In this document: piece by piece, positions 42,777 through 53,132 of the stretch
Layout: each line of letters begins with the position of its first letter
Numbering within the stretch: the first letter of the stretch is position 1
Source of the DNA: Amoebophrya sp. A120
Lineage: Eukaryota > Sar > Dinophyceae > Syndiniales > Amoebophryaceae
Direction of reading: 5' to 3'
Assembly: GCA_905178155.1 (NCBI GenBank)
Contig: CAJINV010000009.1
Coordinates: forward strand, 2,023,373 to 2,087,372
DNA: 64,000 nt
The notes under the pieces: model-generated
Database searches by the model: none
What the model was told of the DNA's origin: nothing
Seen by the model: only the letters and a program-made list of their open reading frames with translations
Made by a program: the position numbers and the translations under genes

Positions 42777-45700
42777 TTACCTCCCACCCGCTCCCTTTGC
42801 AGGTTCGGGGATCGGGATCCTCATCTTTCCGGTACCTGCCACGGAGGTGGATGGAGGCTTGGCGCGCGGCCCACTACTTTTTTGCAGTTTTCTACTGCGC
42901 GAGGAAGAGCGGGAGAACGAGGATGCACCCGAAGGCGCCGCTGCCAATCCCAAGATTTTTCCAGTGTGATTTTTTTGTTCGAATGACATCGCGCTGCTAT
43001 CTACAGCAAGAAACTCTGGGGCGCTGCTCTGCTGGTGTGATTGCACTCTCTTGTTACCCCCCATCATCAAGCTCGACTGGCCGTCTGCCTCCCACTTTGC
43101 GGTGCTGACCTCGTCCTTGAGGAAGGAGCTAGTCGGCGCCGGCGCTGCACCAGTGCGCGAAACCGGCGAGCGCGCCTGAATGAAAGTTGACCCGCCGGCG
43201 CGAAGAGTGTCGCCATCAGCTTCCTCCGGCGATGACGAATCTAGACCGGAGTACATCCCCGACGTCGACCCGCCCGACGATTCCAACCCAGCTGCCATGG
43301 TACTCCCAGCCCGCTTCTTCAATCTTCGCCTGCCCGCCTTGCCCTTGCCTTTGCCCGTTGTTGAGGCCTTGTTCTTACTGCTTCTTGCCCCGCGTTCCAT
43401 CGACGCCAGAGAGGCATTCATCAGGGACGAGCTGACCCCGGAAGATTGCAAATTCACCTCATATGAACCCTGCACACCAGGGGCCCTAGTTGTTGCAGCC
43501 GCGCCCGCCGGGGCTGAGGAAGGATGCGAAGAAACGCCAAATGCTCCGGCGGCTGCCGCAGCTTTGCTTGCCTCCAGTGCTGCGGCTGCGGCCTGACCAC
43601 TCTTAGCAGCAGCCTGGTCCTGCACGTTTCTGTTTTTCCCTTTCCCGCAACAGCAGAACACCATTTGAAGACAGTCATCCGGCGCTTTGAAGCACGTGGT
43701 GCACAAAATAACGATGACGAAAGTCACAGCTATCAGACCAACCATCAGAGGAATCAAGATTGCTGGTTTGCTGCAGCCCTCGGCACTCTGCTGTGTTTGC
43801 GAAGTGTCCACATCCGCTTGGTCTCCTTTCGTGAGAAGTTGGCTCGAGGAATTTCCAAGCAAAGTCTGATTGTTTTTCAGCACCGATGATGATTGCTGTA
43901 ATACGATGTTCGCAGTCCGAGGCTTCCCAGTAACCACCTGTGGCGGTGCGTTCCCCTCGCAGAAGTAAATTTCCTGGCGATTGTTTTCGATTTCGCAGTC
44001 GCGACCGCCACCCGTTGCCGGCGGGCTGTGTCTGTAGGTCCGCGTGAATGTTGAGAATCGATTGCGGTTGTTCGACAGCGCGCAGATCTGTTTTCGCTGC
44101 GCGGTGGAAAGCGCGGCGGTTTGAAATCCGGTGTTGCCAGCATCGTGGTCGAAGTGCCACCTCCCCGAGCACGCAGTGCCACAGGCCTCCGCTACCTCGT
44201 AGTTCGCCCGGAATGGACACGGCTGCCCGTTGTTCACCCTGGGAGAGACGACGTTGTACTGCCGGGTTCGCTTCCCGTTCTGGCACCTCGACCAGGGCTT
44301 CCAGCTGCCACGGCAGTCGTCCCCGTTGCACGTCGCGCGCTCGACTACCTTATTGTTCCACGCTTCTTCCGTTTCTCGGCCCTCGGCCACGCATGCGCGG
44401 CCGTTGCCGTGGTTGGGCTGCGTTATTTTCCAGACCAGGCTGCGCATGCCGTCCTGGCACTCCGTCTCCCATTCCGTCGTGCCCTCGCAGTCCACATCCG
44501 GAACGCACTCGCATCCCGCCACTGGCGTAGTAGTACCGGACCCAGCCACGACGCACAGGTCAACGGCGCCATCCATCACGGGGCACTGCTTGCCGCCGTT
44601 TTCCGCTTCTCTCTGTATCCCGTACGTCATTTTCATTGCGCCGAACGGCGTTCTCCACACATCGTTATTAGGATAAGACAAAAGTACGCACTGGGAAGGC
44701 AATCGGTTCCATGTTCCGACACAGTCCACAGGCTCAGGCGGGGCTGTTGTAGACGACGACGTTGCGGGCGGCGGAGAGGTCGAAGAAGCTGAAGCGTCCC
44801 CAACCTGCTCTGGCCCAGCCACTGTTCTTCCTGCAGACGTCGCTGCAGGTGTCGATGCTACAACAGGTCTGGGCGTCGATGAAGAAGATTCGGACGTAGA
44901 TGAAGTTGTACCAGGTGTGAGTGCTACCGAGTTGGTATTGACCACGCCCGGTGGTGCGGTGGTTCCCACGAGCGCTGGAGAAAGAGTGGCTGGCGCAGGT
45001 GCAGGCGCAGCTGCAGTGCTGGTGGTCGACGCGGGCGTTGGAGTACCAGGGGAAGTTGTGGGTGCCGCAGTTGCTGTGGGTGCCGCAGTTGTGGGCTCCG
45101 GAGTGTTTGATGGCTGTGGGCTAGGGCTAGCACCCTGCTCACCTACGCCAGCGTCCATCACGGCAGCAGGTTCGTCGTCTTGGTCTTGGTTGCTAGGGGC
45201 CTGCCTCTGAGCTTCCATTCGTCGTTCCTGCTTGTTCTGGTTCGTGCCTATCTTCATCCTCTGGCTCCTCCACCGCCGCTCTCGTTGAATAAAGTTCGAC
45301 TTTTTGGTCTGTTCGCCATCTCGTCCTGTGCGACCAGAGGACTCGCGGTCCCCACCCGCGGCGAAGGTGCCGTAGTCACTTGCAAGAAACGGGGAATGAC
45401 CAGCAACAGGCAGCTCTGGCTGCGCAGTAGGCGCACCGTGAGCTGCATGGGCATAAGCAGTTGGAGTTTGTTTTTTGGCCGTCGTGTTCAGGATTTTCAT
45501 GTTGAGCTTTCTCGTTTTCGAGGCTGGCGCTCCAAGAGCACCCGCCGGAGCCGACGAGGACAGGTATGCGAAAGCTAAAGCACCTGCTCGCCTTTTGCTC
45601 GCCTTGTCATCGGCACTGCTGCTGCTCGCTTTTGGTTTTGTATCTGTGCTGCCGCTCCGCTTAATTTCAGAGAACTTCGTGCTGACATTGTCATTCTTTT

Positions 45701-46058
45701 CGCCGACGACCGCAGCTCTCCTCTCTGCTCTTCTTTCTTCCCCTGTCGTCTGCTCAACCTCGTACTCCCGATCACCGATGGTCCCGTCAACAAGCTCGTC
45801 GCGACGACCTCCTCGGTCCGCCGTTGGTTTTTGAGCATAATGACGTCGTCGCCCCCGGGCAGCACGCGACGAATTCGGAGATGCTTTTTCAGACACCAGG
45901 AAAATCGCTTGCCCGTATGCCGGCAGTTCTGCAAGAAAGAGAAGCGCGACAGCAAAATAATACGGACACCCGGGTGAAATTTTTGGCAGGAGGAACGAAA
46001 GCGCCAGCGGCTGCACTTCGTCTTTGTTCAAATTCATTGCAAGAGATGATCGCAACAT
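42777..46058 (-). CDS. Thrombospondin type-1 repeat membrane protein (possible adhesin)
   Basis: A single open frame of 1,093 residues from an ATG at 46058. A hydrophobic N-terminal segment (residues ~32-56, YYFAVALLFLAELPAYGQAI) can act as signal sequence or anchor. Residues ~60-300 are polar; ~300-440 are Pro/Thr/Ser/Ala-rich and mucin-like. Four cysteine-rich modules follow at ~443-503, 523-577, 581-626 and 630-700. At least the second and third fit the TSP1 pattern (EGTTEWETECQDGMRSLVWK; RGSWKPWSRCQNGKRTRQYN). A transmembrane helix lies at ~766-787 (AILIPLMVGLIAVTFVIVIL), followed by a Cys cluster (FCCCGKGK) and a ~290-residue basic Ser/Gly-rich cytosolic tail. The layout recalls alveolate surface adhesins of the TRAP type, though the tail is much longer. 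The stop overlaps a donor-like AG|GTAAGC, so a further exon is possible. Confidence 0.85.
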   Translation of the reverse strand: MLRSSLAMNLNKDEVQPLALSFLLPKISPGCPYYFAVALLFLAELPAYGQAIFLVSEKASPNSSRAARGRRRHYAQKPTADRGGRRDELVDGTIGDREYEVEQTTGEERRAERRAAVVGEKNDNVSTKFSEIKRSGSTDTKPKASSSSADDKASKRRAGALAFAYLSSSAPAGALGAPASKTRKLNMKILNTTAKKQTPTAYAHAAHGAPTAQPELPVAGHSPFLASDYGTFAAGGDRESSGRTGRDGEQTKKSNFIQRERRWRSQRMKIGTNQNKQERRMEAQRQAPSNQDQDDEPAAVMDAGVGEQGASPSPQPSNTPEPTTAAPTATAAPTTSPGTPTPASTTSTAAAPAPAPATLSPALVGTTAPPGVVNTNSVALTPGTTSSTSESSSSTPRPVVASTPAATSAGRTVAGPEQVGDASASSTSPPPATSSSTTAPPEPVDCVGTWNRLPSQCVLLSYPNNDVWRTPFGAMKMTYGIQREAENGGKQCPVMDGAVDLCVVAGSGTTTPVAGCECVPDVDCEGTTEWETECQDGMRSLVWKITQPNHGNGRACVAEGRETEEAWNNKVVERATCNGDDCRGSWKPWSRCQNGKRTRQYNVVSPRVNNGQPCPFRANYEVAEACGTACSGRWHFDHDAGNTGFQTAALSTAQRKQICALSNNRNRFSTFTRTYRHSPPATGGGRDCEIENNRQEIYFCEGNAPPQVVTGKPRTANIVLQQSSSVLKNNQTLLGNSSSQLLTKGDQADVDTSQTQQSAEGCSKPAILIPLMVGLIAVTFVIVILCTTCFKAPDDCLQMVFCCCGKGKNRNVQDQAAAKSGQAAAAALEASKAAAAAGAFGVSSHPSSAPAGAAATTRAPGVQGSYEVNLQSSGVSSSLMNASLASMERGARSSKNKASTTGKGKGKAGRRRLKKRAGSTMAAGLESSGGSTSGMYSGLDSSSPEEADGDTLRAGGSTFIQARSPVSRTGAAPAPTSSFLKDEVSTAKWEADGQSSLMMGGNKRVQSHQQSSAPEFLAVDSSAMSFEQKNHTGKILGLAAAPSGASSFSRSSSRSRKLQKSSGPRAKPPSTSVAGTGKMRIPIPEPAKGAGGR

Positions 46059-47071
46059 TATCGATATTCCAAAGAAAAGAGAAAGACTTCGACTTCAACT
46101 TCTTCCACCACAAGCAACCGCAAATATATAAATATGGGCTCAGGAGCAACGAAGTCCTGTATACAAGGAAAGGAAACAACTTGCAAATCAAATGCGATTA
46201 CGAATACGATTTGAAATCAATATAACGCTGGCGATGGGTGGCGGGCACCACTAGACTACCACGCAAGAGGACGGGGACATGGACAATCTATGCCTGAACA
46301 GAAAACAAAAATGGATTAAATGGATTAAGCACGATTTTGAGGGCCTGAGAACAACAAGAACAACGAAAATGGAAAGGAGGATCAAGCGAATGCAACGGTA
46401 TTTGCCTATCGCCATGAGTAATTCAGACAGTATCAAGAACGTACGCATGACTAAAAACACGTGACACGGTGAAGACGGACGAGAGTGAATTGCTTTCAAG
46501 GTACGATGTTAATGACGATCATGGACGTGTACGATACGATTTTTTGGATTTTCATTTCATGACGACAAATTAAGGAAACGTCGAAGAGGACAGTGGGACT
46601 GGGACCTGCAAGAGTACTACCAGAACGATACAGAAGATACAAAACGCGACAGACCAAAAAAGAACGCACCATTCCAAACAGCAACAATTTGAATTGCGCG
46701 CAACTTGAAGAACTTCATGATCCAACAGCATCTTATGCTTATACGCCAGTTCTTTCTTTTTCTACTGGGTCATCCATGCGGGGAGAATATTATATGCACC
46801 AGCACAGACGACGCGGACGGGAGCGGTGGTATTGCAAGTCCTTACATAGCAGTAGCTGCACCACGTAAAAAACAACGTCCAAAAAATACAACCATGAGAG
46901 CAGACCAGCAAGAACTACCCACTTACACACTCTCAGTGGATCAAGGCCCCCCAGCCGCCACGTGGCGTCGATGTGGATGTCAGCTTTCCTATGGAATGAA
47001 GGCGAATGGTCGGGGACATTTTCTTCTTGTTCTTCTACTAGCTCCACCAGGCCCCAGCACCTCCAAGTAAT
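46059..47071. other. Intergenic, no gene seen
   Basis: About 1 kb between the TSP1 gene and the FkbM-type gene, AT-rich toward 46250-46700. Open frames are short and not protein-like. It should contain the TSP1 gene promoter region. No repeat or RNA gene identified. Confidence 0.45.
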
Positions 47072-49447
47072 TCAGCAACTCTGGTGCCGGAACAGATCTT
47101 GCACGAAGCGCACTCCCGGATGCTTGGCCGCTCGCTGGAAATCGCCAAGGTCCGAGATGCTGTGTTCCTTGGTCAGCACCGGCGTTTCAACGAATTTGTC
47201 TTCTAGCGTGGCCAGAAACTGCACCCCAGAGTGAAAAGTTTTCCAAGGGAATTTCGCCTTTGCCATTTTCTCCGCGGAGAGGTTTTTGTGCAGCCGGATC
47301 GCGTTTTTTATCAGGCGCTGGTGAAACACCTCGGTGCCAAACTCTTTGATCTTTTCCCCAAACGTAAAGTGCACTTCTTCCGCCTCCCACTTTGCGTAAG
47401 TGTAGAAGAGTTTAGCCTGCAGAAAGTAGCTCGCGCGGGCGATCTCGGCACTGTAGAAGTCGTTTTCCGCGCTCCGGTGGGTCTTCAGGATCTCAATGTA
47501 GGCTTGCACCTCCGCGGCCCGATCTTCCAAGTAGGTTTTTTGCGTTTGCAGTTCCTCGAAATCCTGCGTGAGCCTCGCGGTGCTGAAGTCCTCGATTTCA
47601 AATCTCGCCTCATACTCGCGCATGATATCGCGGAGAAGAGAGTTCTCTTCTGTTATCCGTGGCGCCGCAAAGCCTGAGCTGGTGGCGGTTATCCTCGGGA
47701 AGAGCTTTTCCAGCCCTTCGTAGAAAGCGTGATGCTTGGCGGGAGCGCCTTGTGGCGCTAGAGACCCGAGTGTCGTATTGCTGTTGGGCACAAGAGAGGA
47801 GAGCGTTGAAGTTGTAGAGGGCGTCGGCTCGGAATTTGCACGTTGACGAGACATCGTTGAAGAGGCTGACGCGCTGCTGCCGGCGGATGATATCGCTGCA
47901 TCGGCTGTGTCGACCAGAACCCGATTTGATCCTGACCCTGACGCAGACCGCTCCACCGAGGACGCTAGAGGGGTAGCTAAAGCGGTGGCTGCGGCTATAC
48001 TAGCTGCACCTCCTGGTGCAGTTGTCCTTTTGCCTTTCATGATACCTCTTTGGTAATCGTGCGCTATGTCCCAGCCGTCAGAGTCGAGGAGGCGAACCCC
48101 GAGGTGCACATTTAGTCGGAACAGGGTGTAATTCATCCGTTGCAAGCGCATCAGGTCTGCAGGCTTGACGTCGCCGCACTCAAAGAGAAAGTTCTTTACT
48201 CCGAGCTGCTTTTGCTCAACCGCCGTTAGGAAGCCGCGCAAAATCTCGGCGTCCTTCGGACTGTCTGTATCAATCTTAACTAGTGCCAGCGTTAGGGGCT
48301 CTTTGAATTTATCAGCTGTAGTTCTTGTGCCTGCGATGGAAGGATTTGCTGTAGGTCCACCTTGCGAAATTCCAATTCGTCGCGAAAGCCGTAGCCATCG
48401 CTGTACTTCTCCTTCAACACTAGAAGTAGCTTCTGAAGTCTTCGTCTTCTGCCGCTCGTCGTCCTGACCGGCCGCGTTGGGAAAAATTAATCTGTCCAGA
48501 TACCAGTTCTGGGTCACATTCGCGTCAGTCCTATGTCGATTCTCACGGCTCATGAAGAGGAATTGGTTCTCCCGGAGTCCGCAATACTCGTGCCCAGCCC
48601 GAAAAGGCCGCTCCCGCCAGTCGAGGCTCGGCACGGTGGTAGAATTTACGTGTGCCGTTTTCTCCGCATGTATCCGGAGCGCACTCATTGACATTTCTAC
48701 CTCCTGGTCTATCTCTATTGGAAGTTGTTCACTCTCGTCCTTTATCTCCACACCGACAGGCTTTCCTGCTGCGTCATTTTTTTCCCTCTCGACCAGCTGT
48801 GCCAGAACGGCAGAGGGCGACATATTTGCGAAGCCTTCCAGAACCTTGACGGCGTCCCGTCCCCACCGAGGGGCGTTCACAATCGCAGTACGGCGAAGCG
48901 CTTCCGCGAGAGCCTTTTGCGGCTCAAACGCGAGCACCTTGCTTCCCAGCGAGGCCGCCAAGCTCGTGAACATGCCCACGTTGCTGCCAATGTCAATGGT
49001 GATGCACGTCTCGCGCCAGGGATCCTGACAGTCCGGCAAAAGGACGGAGGCGAGGACTTCGCGCACATGCGGGTCGATCTCGAACTCCAGGCCCTGCGAC
49101 CAGGTTTTGCACCTGGTCGCGTGGAAAAACAGGTTGCAGGTGTTCGCAACCGTCTCCATCACCAGCCGACAGGGGGGGAACGGAAAGATCTTTGGGCAGG
49201 CGTAGGACAGGTCGTAGTATGGTGACTCCACATCGAACCCCAGGCGCGCGTCTTGTTCTTCCTGCTGCTTTCTGGTCTTCGTGGTCCCACCTAGCGAATC
49301 TCGTACTCCAGCACCGGCTACGCCAGCCCCTGCCATAACGGATCGCACAACGGCGTCCTGGAGGCTGAGGAGCAACAGAACAAAGAAACTTCCCAGGACG
49401 CACCCCCATCCTCCATGAAGGGCAAGAGCGGAAGATCCAACAGCCAT
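47072..49447 (-). CDS. Membrane-anchored FkbM-family methyltransferase
   Basis: The ATG at 49447 gives MAVGSSALALHGGWGCVLGS and then FFVLLLLSL, a signal anchor at residues ~10-29. The open frame extends 15 codons upstream but only to a GTG. Residues ~130-440 carry FkbM-type SAM-dependent methyltransferase features: the glycine-rich SAM loop ITIDIGSNVGMFTSLAASLG, the acidic end of strand 2 (VLAFEPQ), and the late motif LALVKIDTDSPKDAEILRGF. An insertion of about 120 residues separates these motifs. After a Ser/Thr-rich linker, a helical coiled-coil C-terminus of ~200 residues is unusual for the family (RDIMREYEARFEIEDFSTAR, then LEDRAAEVQAYIEILKTHRS). FkbM enzymes often O-methylate sugars or small molecules; the substrate here is unknown. 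A luminal Golgi/ER orientation is inferred from the N-terminal anchor. Length is about 791 residues. Confidence 0.8.
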   Translation of the reverse strand: MAVGSSALALHGGWGCVLGSFFVLLLLSLQDAVVRSVMAGAGVAGAGVRDSLGGTTKTRKQQEEQDARLGFDVESPYYDLSYACPKIFPFPPCRLVMETVANTCNLFFHATRCKTWSQGLEFEIDPHVREVLASVLLPDCQDPWRETCITIDIGSNVGMFTSLAASLGSKVLAFEPQKALAEALRRTAIVNAPRWGRDAVKVLEGFANMSPSAVLAQLVEREKNDAAGKPVGVEIKDESEQLPIEIDQEVEMSMSALRIHAEKTAHVNSTTVPSLDWRERPFRAGHEYCGLRENQFLFMSRENRHRTDANVTQNWYLDRLIFPNAAGQDDERQKTKTSEATSSVEGEVQRWLRLSRRIGISQGGPTANPSIAGTRTTADKFKEPLTLALVKIDTDSPKDAEILRGFLTAVEQKQLGVKNFLFECGDVKPADLMRLQRMNYTLFRLNVHLGVRLLDSDGWDIAHDYQRGIMKGKRTTAPGGAASIAAATALATPLASSVERSASGSGSNRVLVDTADAAISSAGSSASASSTMSRQRANSEPTPSTTSTLSSLVPNSNTTLGSLAPQGAPAKHHAFYEGLEKLFPRITATSSGFAAPRITEENSLLRDIMREYEARFEIEDFSTARLTQDFEELQTQKTYLEDRAAEVQAYIEILKTHRSAENDFYSAEIARASYFLQAKLFYTYAKWEAEEVHFTFGEKIKEFGTEVFHQRLIKNAIRLHKNLSAEKMAKAKFPWKTFHSGVQFLATLEDKFVETPVLTKEHSISDLGDFQRAAKHPGVRFVQDLFRHQSC

Positions 49448-49841
49448 GCTGGACTGGTTGTAGTCAAGGTGAGCTGAAAGAAAGTGGTGCACAGCGCACT
49501 TGTAGCATCATCAACCGATTGCGATTCGGCATCCAGGACGAGGAAGTTGCACTTGCACACCTTCTTTCACATAGGAATCGCACGGCCGCACACAAGATTG
49601 ATCACCGACCGAAGACAGAGATCAGGTCAACAAGCATTTGAATTAGATTACTTGAATTCAGGCCGAGCATGTGAAGATGAAGTACGCGACGAACACAAAA
49701 TGAATTAAAAGCACAAATCGTACTCCTCCAGCTTGCTTGATCACCATCTTCATCTCTGTTCTTCTTCTTGTTTTTTGTTCTTGTCCGGCTTGAACTTGAT
49801 CCACTACAATTAACAGCAACGGTGCGGTTGCCCGCGTCTTG
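49448..49841. other. Intergenic, no gene seen
   Basis: A 394-nt spacer between the FkbM-type gene and the next minus-strand gene. No coding frame, repeat or RNA gene is recognised. Confidence 0.45.
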
Positions 49842-52800
49842 CTAGTTAAACAAGTTGTGGTGCGCCTTGTTCTTTTTTCCGCGCTCTTCTTCCCAAGCAA
49901 TTTCGGCCAGAGCCTGAGCCAAAAATGGATTCGTCGACTTTTGATTTCTGTTTCGTTCGTGATCGCGGCTCGCATTTCGTCCCATAACAAAGGCTTCCTG
50001 CAAAGTGTCCTGCAATTCCGCATCGCGAGGAGCGCCGAGTGGCCCTGTTCCTTGTAGTTTCGGAGGCATCCTACTCGTCCGCGGCGACGACTGCAGTAAA
50101 TGAGGATCCTGCCCCTGCAACCTCGACCTGCTACTCAGCGATCCCGCTGGTGACATCACCTGCAGGGGACTTAGTTCGGGGCTACCTGGCATGTTTTTCA
50201 ACTTCGTGTGTCGCCAGGCTTCGCGGCTATCTTCAACGCCATCGTGATCTTCATCGTTTTCATGAGGAAACAAAATCCTTGCATCTCCATCATGCGGCTT
50301 AGCTGCTTTCCGGCTCCGGGTTTTATTTGTCATTATCGCAACGAAGTCTGTTTCTTCTTCGATTTGCTTCTGCAACAGCAATGCAGAAGCGCGTTGACGG
50401 TCCGCCAGTTGCTCAGTTGCAGCGTAAAATTCGGCGGTCGCTTCTTCAAGAGACGTCGTTGCGTGCATCTGCTCACGCTCGCGCATCCGTTGCATGTTCG
50501 CGAGTGCCTGCGCTTCGTGTGCCATCTGCATCTCAGTGTGGAGACTGTGCCCTGCGCGAACCTCCCGTACTGGCATCGAGGAGATGCGTAAAGGTTTCTT
50601 TTGCTGTCTACCCCGGTGCGCAAGCGGGTTCACGTCGAGGGTCGTCGCGAGGCGCGCAACTGCAGGATCCACCGCTTGACTCAACGCAAACGCGGCGTAT
50701 GTGTCATCTACTTCCACTGGCTGCACTGTAGTCGTATTGGTCCCACCATGACGAATTGACGGAACCCGTCCACTTAACAAATCACCCTCGACATCCGCCG
50801 ACACCTCGACCGAGCTACTTTCAACCAGCGTAAGAAACAAATCCCGTGCATTCTGTCGTTGGCTAGCAGCTAGCTCAGCGTGCTGGCGACTGCGTGCAAT
50901 TGCTTGCGGGTGTCGGAAAGCACTAGCGGCATTAGCCTTCCTACGATGAGCACCCGTTGCGCTGGATGTGATGAATCTGTGTCGATCTCGTGCACTGTCG
51001 ACCACACTGCTGCTCATAATTGCGTCTCCTGCTGCGCGAGAGGACCGAGAGTGGTCTAGTTGGTTGCGGTGCTCCACCTTACCCTCATCATGTCTTACTC
51101 GGGGACGACGGGAGGACACAGCCTCTGCTCCCGAGGGTGTTGACGTGTGAAGACCACGACGTCGATTTTCTTCACTTGCAGTTTCGTTTTCCAGCATTCT
51201 TGCGGACACGCGCAGACTGCCGTCCACGAAATTCCGGAGGTTCTCGGTTAGGTGTGTGTAATCCCGGCGGAGCGTCAGGAAATCCGACTTGATCGGAGGG
51301 TTGTTGAGCAACCCACTCTTCATAGGCATCGGCTGAAGCATATCCACAGTAAATTTCCCGTACACCTACACGTACAAATGGAAATGATGTGGCTTCTGCT
51401 TTACAAAACTTGCCTTCAATCCTCGTGCAGCATGACAAGCTGGGCTCTGCAAGGTAGCGAAATTTGTCATGCATTTTGTACATGTACAGGAAATTTGCCT
51501 TGCATAAAGCAACGAGGTCTGCTCTTGCTCGAGCTCGTGCGACGCCGGAATGTACGACACGAGTTTTACTGTGCGCTGTTTCGGTGCGTGCGCGTACCTC
51601 ACATCCCCTTCGTCGGGCAATTCGACTGCTGCAGGTTTCATCTCTGTATCAGCATCCTCCTGCAGCATGTGTTCGTCCTCGTCCTCGTCGGTTCTGTCAT
51701 CCTGCTTCTCCTGTTGCAACACGGTTTTCAGCCGAAGCTCGCCGTTGCTGGCGTTCCTGTTTTTTTCCCCCTCGTCCGACGCACCGGTGGTGCCTGCTCC
51801 TAGTATCTGATTGCGTAGCAGTCCGTAATTCTCTTCAGCGAACATACCAGATGATTTGTTCTGATTTTCTTTGACTTGCAGAGTGTTCCCTACTGGCGAG
51901 CGCGGACTGTCTTCCTCCTCCTCCTCCTCTTCGAGCAAGTCAAAGTCTTCGTCTTGTTCGGCTGGTGAATAAAGTAAAACTTCTGCGCCGATAGCCGGAT
52001 CATCCCTGACGGTTCTTTCCTCGGTTGCGAACATAAAGTTGAAGCGCTGCTGGTGTTCGAGCAACTGCTGCTTTCGTGGTGGCTCGCGCTCGACCATCAC
52101 CACGGGGGGATCTCGCAGTGCGCGTCGGGATGTGGATGATCCGCCAGGGGCGGGGGAGGAGTTGGAGTTTCGACTCCAATCCACAACTTCCGGGTCTTCG
52201 TGTCCTTGTCCATTTCGAGAGAAATTACTTTCAAGAACCTGAACCTCGTTGTGTTCATCTTTCAAGAAGCCCTTTCGGCTTTGTTCTACAAGACAAGAAC
52301 TGGCTTTATTTACAGCGTCCTCGTCCTCGTCCTCATCTCTGTCCCTGTGCGGAATGTCGTCGTCCGTATCCCGAGGGCCTGTCGCACCATCCGTCTCGTC
52401 TTGACAGGAGAGAGGCCCGCTCTTTTGCAACAGGTTCTCGCTGGTGAACCTCAACCCCTGTTCTCCCAACTTTTGGTTTTGCTTACTGCGTAAGGGTGGT
52501 ATTCTGAACAAGGGCACTGTGTTTGCCTCAAGCTCATGGTCACCAGGATCATGCTTATCCGACACTGTTGTACTTGTACCACCCAGTCCCAAAACATCAA
52601 GATTCTGTGTTTGCCGCTCAAGTTCCGATGCTGGTGCAAAGCGAAAATCAGAAAATTCGACGTCTGAAGAATTTTGATAATATGGATTTGTCCTTGTCGT
52701 TTTCGGCCTCTCATCTGCTTGGTACAATCTGTCCGGTCCATCCTCAACGCGCGGACCTGCTGTAGGGGTCGGAGCCAAATGCCGTCCTTCATCTCCGCGC

Positions 52801-53132
52801 AACGAAGAGCCATCCTCGGTCTTATCTCGAGACAGAAACTCCGCACCAACAGCTACTTCACTGGACGCGCCGCTGAGCGACTGCTCATGGTCCTCATCGT
52901 CTTCTTCCTCAGAAGTAGGCGAGGACTCTTGCAAAGACCAATCCGGAAACTCATCGGCCTCCTCTTCCGGTCCGCCGATGGTACCTCCATGAAGATTTTC
53001 GGCAGAGCTACTGCTCTCCCCGGCATGATGCTGCTGATTCTTTTGCTTTTCGTTCCCCTGCAAGTAATCCTCCACGCTTTCGGGTGAAGAAAAACCTTCA
53101 TCAGAGAAAAGCAAACCACGCCGGCCAGTCAT
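49842..53132 (-). CDS. Hypothetical protein interrupted by an introner-like element
   Basis: Two long frames in the same register, 53132-51366 (588 codons) and 51365-49842, are separated by a single TAG. The TAG lies inside a 166-bp TIR element (51341-51506). Removing that element plus one copy of its 5-bp duplication (171 nt, 57 codons) fuses exon 1 (51507-53132) and exon 2 (49842-51335) in frame. The product has 1,039 residues and the joint EQEQTSLL-QPMPMKSGLL. The ATG at 53132 gives MTGRRGLLFSDEGFSSPES. Exon 1 encodes an acidic Ser/Glu-rich, largely disordered region. Exon 2 is more basic and helical (SDFLTLRRDYTHLTENLRNF; QALANMQRMREREQ). No domain is recognised. A canonical alternative, donor GTAAAA near 51580 with acceptor CTTCAG|CCG, is possible but would discard coding-like sequence. 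Two separate genes is the other alternative. Confidence 0.72.
51341..51506. mobile_element. 166-bp TIR element acting as apparent intron (introner-like)
   Basis: Terminal inverted repeats of 23 bp at 51341-51363 and 51484-51506 match at 18 positions, both beginning TAT and containing AAATTTCC-N-GTAC. They are directly flanked by identical 5-bp copies of aagca at 51336-51340 and 51507-51511. An inner 9-bp inverted pair (gcatgacaa at 51430-51438 and its complement at 51464-51472) adds a second stem. The element lies inside an otherwise continuous reading frame and introduces one stop. Excising element plus one duplication copy restores the frame exactly. On the minus strand the implied intron runs from TATGCA to GCTT, so it lacks GT-AG borders, as described for noncanonical introners of Amoebophrya. 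Confidence 0.8.
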
